Below are positions 61,086-64,000 of a stretch of 64,000 bases of DNA, in pieces. Under the pieces are notes generated by a model. The model ran no database searches. It was not told where the DNA came from and was given only the letters and a program-made list of their open reading frames with translations. Within the stretch, counting starts at the first letter, position 1, and the number at the start of each line of letters is the position of its first letter. The translations under genes were made by a program, and so were the position numbers. Source of the stretch: Pirellulales bacterium (GTDB lineage Bacteria; Planctomycetota; Planctomycetia; Pirellulales; Thermoguttaceae); NCBI GenBank assembly GCA_016935315.1, contig JAFGRD010000100.1, positions 82,197-146,196 on the forward strand. The letters run 5' to 3'.

Positions 61086-62432
61086 CTACTGGTCGGTGCT
61101 CGGTGTCGCTTGGACCCGTTTCTCAAAGCCCAAGGTGCGACGAAAAGCCATCTCTTCATCTCGGAAGGGGCGTTGCTGCTCGGCGGCTGCCCGCTGCAGC
61201 TCGAATTGTCGCTGGTTTTCCTCCGCGAACCGATCGTCGGTGAGCGTGAAGAGGAACGCCACCAGTTGGTTGATTTCCTCTTCCGTGAGTGCCAACGGTT
61301 CCATGCCGCCGTCGAGGAACGGGTTGGGCTCGCCGCCCTTGTTGTAGTGATCGATCACATCCCAGAGCGTTGCCAACGACCCGTCGTGCATATAGGGCGG
61401 CGTGATCCCGATGTTCAGAATCAGCAGGGTACGAAACGAGCCAATTTCCGCGCGGTTGCGCGTGACCATGAACCGTCCCAATTCGCTCAGATCGGTCCCC
61501 ACGGCCAACTCGTCCAACTTCTGTTCCGACGTGTCCTCTTCCATCGCCCGCAACGCCTGCGTGGCCAGCGCCTCGAAGTCCTGGTGCCGGGCCGAGACGC
61601 CGACGTTGTGGAAGCGGTTGTCCGTTCCCAGGGGGTTGGACGGGTTCATGGGGTGGCAGGTCATGCAACGGGCCTTGGCGTTGAACAGCTCCCATCCCGC
61701 TTTGGCCTGGGCCGAAATGGCCTCTGCGTCGCCGGCAAGGAACCGCCGGAAAGGAGAGTCCATGAAAACCAACGTGCGCTCGAAGGCCGCGATGGCCCGG
61801 CCGAGATCCTCGTAGTTCACCTCGCGGCCGTAGGCCTTGCGGAAGGCCGCCTGGTATTCGGGATCACCGCTAATCGCCTTCAGGGCCGTGTCCTCGTCGG
61901 GCATTCCCATCTCGACGGGATTCAAGATCGGCATTTTCGCCTGGTGCTCCAGGCTGGGCGACCGCCCGTCCAGGAACAAGCTTTGCAGCAACGCCACGTT
62001 CAACGTCGTCGGGGCGTTGCGCTTTCCGAACTGACCGCGGATCCCTTCGGAGACCGGGAGCTGGTCCGTGAACCCGCGCGTCACGTCGTGACAGGTCGCG
62101 CAGGAAACCGAGCCGTCCTGCGATAGACGCGTGTCGAAATAGAGTTTCCGTCCCAACGCCACGCGATCGGCACTCAATGCGTTGTCTTCGGGAACGAACG
62201 CCGTCCAGACGACCGGGTCGATCGCCGCCGGCGGTTGGGTGACGTCCTCTGCCGGTAGGAGGCCGGTGAGCACCTGCGACTGATATTCGATGCTCGCGGC
62301 CCCATGCTCATCGCGAGGTACGTCTTGGCCCGGCTCTTCCGATGCACCGGTCAACACGCAAGCGGCGCCGAGAAGGAAGAACACGGAGACGGCGAACCCG
62401 GGCCCGCCACGGAGAAACCTCGTACGATACAT
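61086..62432 (-). CDS. Dihaem cytochrome c peroxidase (CcpA/MauG family)
   Basis: About 448 residues with a signal peptide. Two haem c sites are seen: CATCH in DGSVSCATCHDVTRGFTD and CMTCH in KARCMTCHPMNPSNP. Other hallmarks are GKRNAPTTLNVALLQSLFLDGR and ITPPYMHDGSLATLWDVIDHYN, with the Met/His ligand region. The family reduces periplasmic hydrogen peroxide using electrons from small cytochromes; MauG-like oxidation of proteins is an alternative. GGAGG lies seven bases before the ATG at 62432. The following metallophosphoesterase and cytochrome lipoprotein genes are closely spaced. Confidence 0.93.
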   Translation of the reverse strand: MYRTRFLRGGPGFAVSVFFLLGAACVLTGASEEPGQDVPRDEHGAASIEYQSQVLTGLLPAEDVTQPPAAIDPVVWTAFVPEDNALSADRVALGRKLYFDTRLSQDGSVSCATCHDVTRGFTDQLPVSEGIRGQFGKRNAPTTLNVALLQSLFLDGRSPSLEHQAKMPILNPVEMGMPDEDTALKAISGDPEYQAAFRKAYGREVNYEDLGRAIAAFERTLVFMDSPFRRFLAGDAEAISAQAKAGWELFNAKARCMTCHPMNPSNPLGTDNRFHNVGVSARHQDFEALATQALRAMEEDTSEQKLDELAVGTDLSELGRFMVTRNRAEIGSFRTLLILNIGITPPYMHDGSLATLWDVIDHYNKGGEPNPFLDGGMEPLALTEEEINQLVAFLFTLTDDRFAEENQRQFELQRAAAEQQRPFRDEEMAFRRTLGFEKRVQATPSTDQ

Positions 62433-62546
62433 CACAACACCTCCAGTCAGTGCGTATGACAGGAAAGCCGCGCCCGACAGCCTGGCGACGGCTCGGAAAC
62501 GAACTCCTACTCGGGGTGCCCTCGAATGTCCACGCTGTGATTGTTT

Positions 62547-63044
62547 CTACTGCGCGGGCTGTGCCGCGCCACGGCTCTTGCTTCTCTCGATCGACTGGAG
62601 AGCAAGATACCGGTCTCCGAACTTGTTCAAGTTGTCCAACTCCGTGTCGTACTGGTCGTAGTGGCGTTCCTCGTCGGCCACCAGATCCTCGAAGAGCTTC
62701 TTGGATACGGAATCCGCGTTGGTCCCGCACTCGTTAGCCCACCGGTTGTACTTTTTGATGCTGTCCTCCTCCAACTTCAGGGAGAACTCAAGCATCTTTC
62801 CCACTTCGTGGATCTTCTCGACCTCGCCCGAGGCAACCATTTCCACGTCGCCTTTGAGGAACAGAATCCGTTCCGCCAGCCGTTCGATGTGGAGCATCTC
62901 CTCGATGGCCGTGGCTTTGAACAGTCCGGCAAGCAAGTCGTAGCCCTGATCGTCGCAGTGGAAGTGGAAGAACATGTACTGGTGAACGGCCGTCAACTCA
63001 TCGGCCACGGCTCGATTCAGCAACTCAACGCTCTCTTCGTGCAT
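62547..63044 (-). CDS. Bacterioferritin-like ferritin
   Basis: About 165 residues, a four-helix ferritin. It has the di-iron ligands in ADELTAVHQY, TAIEEMLHIERLAERILFLKG and LVADEERHYDQYD. The Met of EEMLH corresponds to the haem-ligating Met of bacterioferritin, so haem binding is possible. It oxidises Fe(II) with peroxide or oxygen and stores iron. AGGAGG precedes the ATG. It lies 27 bases after the Fur/PerR-type gene and 110 bases before the peroxidase gene, consistent with one peroxide/iron-defence operon. Confidence 0.93.
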   Translation of the reverse strand: MHEESVELLNRAVADELTAVHQYMFFHFHCDDQGYDLLAGLFKATAIEEMLHIERLAERILFLKGDVEMVASGEVEKIHEVGKMLEFSLKLEEDSIKKYNRWANECGTNADSVSKKLFEDLVADEERHYDQYDTELDNLNKFGDRYLALQSIERSKSRGAAQPAQ

Positions 63045-63071
63045 CCTGAGTCCTCCTGCTGGGTAACTCTG

Positions 63072-63521
63072 CTATTGTGCCGCCTCCCGGTCACACTCGG
63101 CACACACGCCGAGGAAATGGACGGAATAGTCCTCGATCCGGAAATCGTGCCGCTGGTTTGGAGGCAACTCCAAATCATCCAGGTTTCGGCTTTCTACGTC
63201 AACTACCCGCTGGCATTTCTTGCAGATCAGATGGTGGTGACGAGAGATTCTCCCGTCGAATCTCGCGTTCGCGCCAGGATGGTGCAACCGTCGAATCACA
63301 CCGAGTCCGACCAGCACGTCCAGCACGCGATAAACGGTCGTGCGGGAAAGCCCTGGAACGCGATCTTTGGCGGATTCGTAGACTTGATCGGCCGTGGGGT
63401 GGTCGGCCCGTGTCAGAACGGCTTCCAGGATGTATCGACGCTGCACCGTCACCGGCTGCCCCCGTTGTCGACAGAGGGACTCGAACTGCCGCAATCGGTC
63501 CTGAATCGGATCTTGCTTCAC
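63072..63521 (-). CDS. Fur-family regulator, probably PerR-like
   Basis: About 149 residues. A winged helix is seen in VTVQRRYILEAVLTRADHPTADQVY and LSRTTVYRVLDVLVGLGV. HHHLICKKCQRVVDV and CAECD provide the structural zinc Cys pairs and metal-sensing His residues. PerR rather than Fur is suggested by position, since it leads an operon with a ferritin and a peroxidase; sequence alone does not decide. The start is GTG at 63521 without a strong ribosome site. A partly palindromic AT-rich sequence lies 17 bases upstream. Confidence 0.9.
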   Translation of the reverse strand: MKQDPIQDRLRQFESLCRQRGQPVTVQRRYILEAVLTRADHPTADQVYESAKDRVPGLSRTTVYRVLDVLVGLGVIRRLHHPGANARFDGRISRHHHLICKKCQRVVDVESRNLDDLELPPNQRHDFRIEDYSVHFLGVCAECDREAAQ

Positions 63522-63537
63522 CGGGCGCCAAATAGCA

Positions 63538-63549
63538 AATAGTACTAAT
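63538..63549. promoter_or_regulatory. AT-rich palindromic site upstream of the Fur/PerR gene
   Basis: AATAGTACTAAT (63538-63549) has a perfect 8-base core, TAGTACTA, and matches at five of six pairs overall. It lies in an AT-rich patch just before the regulator's start, where Fur-family autoregulatory boxes are found. It is a candidate operator only; the known PerR box sequence is not matched base for base. Confidence 0.35.
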
Positions 63550-63603
63550 CGGCAAATCTTACCGCTATACCCTAGGCCAATAACAGCGGCCTGTCAAGGC
63601 CCC

Positions 63604-63706
63604 TTGTGGCGTTTGCACACTCAATGCGCGAGAGCGACCAACGGGAGCCCGACTTGTCCGACCTCTCGTTGGTTGGCCTGGATCAGTCACAATGAAAACA
63701 CCAATC
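63604..63706 (+). repeat. Fold-back (MITE-like) interspersed element, copy 3
   Basis: This is a diverged copy of the elements at 13530-13631 and 24808-24910. It keeps TCAATGCGCGAG, CCAACGGGAG, TTGGCCTGGATCA and a CACAATG near the end. The internal stem survives with a G-U pair (CCAACGGGAG with CTCTCGTTGG). At the fifth terminal position both ends changed together from A to G, which keeps the terminal repeat paired. It lies between the Fur-type gene and the IS66 fragment. Confidence 0.75.
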
Positions 63707-63854
63707 GTCGCCTCTTCAGGGTCGGAATCAATGCCGGCCACGTGCCTTCTCCCTGTTCGTGGTACCCAGCTAGACGCACTCGCCATTGCAGTAGGGGGTA
63801 TGCCTCGTGCGGGGGGGCGCAGCGCGAAGCACGTCGTGTGATAGAGTGTGGCAG

Positions 63855-64000
63855 TTTTCCTTGACGCCCAGAGAAGCTCGGACACCCGAGGCGCGTCTGG
63901 CGTTCCATCAGGCCCAGAGCGGCCCGACGATGGAGAAGTTGAAGACCTGGCTTGCGCGGCAGTTCGATGAGCGGTTGGTCGAGCCCAATTCGGGACTCGT
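63855..64000 (+). pseudogene. IS66-family transposase fragment (runs off the window)
   Basis: In frame from about 63855 the translation includes TPEARLAFHQAQSGPTMEKL, then LARQFDERL and VEPNSGL. This matches the late part of IS66 (TnpC) transposases. Upstream of about 63850 the similarity stops without a start codon, so the 5' two-thirds is missing. The 3' end is outside the window. Confidence 0.75.

Noticed and set aside
1..64000. A complete phage, integron or toxin-antitoxin defence island
   Set aside because: No integrase, phage structural gene, restriction system or convincing toxin-antitoxin pair was found on either strand; only transposase remnants are present.

Overview
The window is a GC-rich, gene-dense piece of a bacterial chromosome, most likely from a planctomycete (Pirellulales or a close relative). 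The assignment rests on family content. There is a DUF1559 pseudopilin with an H-x9-DG tail, a LEPR-XLL-anchored repeat protein, a BBP2-like porin, a ThuA-like protein, an HzsA-related cytochrome, a Tat-exported Gfo/Idh/MocA oxidoreductase, and many exported glycan-active enzymes. I saw no rRNA, tRNA or CRISPR array.

Layout. 1-8.9 kb: the C-terminal part of an S9 peptidase, a DUF5107/TPR protein, a membrane-anchored C26 amidotransferase, an ATP-grasp protein with a C-terminal membrane anchor, a ThuA-like protein and a PPSR-type regulatory kinase. 9-11.3 kb: a pabB-pabA pair whose upstream side carries an in-frame IS3 transposase remnant. 11.4-17.6 kb: two exported glycoside hydrolases, then a zinc alcohol dehydrogenase and an EEP-family phosphatase/nuclease. 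17.9-24.7 kb: a LysR regulator with a RACo-like 2Fe-2S/ASKHA protein, an IscA-type carrier, glucuronate isomerase and a porin. 25-34 kb: a compact pilus or secretion operon with one GspE ATPase, three consecutive GspF-type platform proteins, three minor pseudopilin-like proteins and a DUF1559 pilin, followed by an ABC-F ATPase. 34-40 kb: a degenerate GGDEF protein next to a GAF-PAS-PilZ protein, a ferredoxin-like protein, a Lys-rich membrane protein, and a ketosynthase homologue lacking the usual catalytic Cys. 40-53 kb: a large surface repeat protein and a set of exported carbohydrate enzymes, including a NAGPA-GH63-like fusion, a double-domain esterase, a Gfo/Idh/MocA oxidoreductase, a GH2 enzyme and a TIM-barrel-like protein, with a 33-residue Cys/Lys-rich small protein among them. 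53-59 kb: small membrane/zinc-ribbon proteins, a ThiF/MoeB-type adenylyltransferase and the HzsA-related dihaem protein. 59-63.5 kb: a probable peroxide/iron-defence operon (Fur/PerR, bacterioferritin, dihaem peroxidase, Tat metallophosphoesterase, cytochrome c lipoprotein). The window ends in an IS66 transposase fragment.

The signal least explained by the genes is an interspersed element of about 103 bp. It is present in three diverged copies (13530-13631, 24808-24910, 63604-63706), has imperfect terminal inverted repeats and an internal hairpin, and behaves like a fold-back MITE. One copy supplies the stop codon of the GH172 gene. Other points are the triple-GspF operon, the Cys-to-Glu ketosynthase, the NAGPA-glycosidase fusion, the pseudo-GGDEF/PilZ pair, and the peroxide operon with its own metallophosphoesterase.
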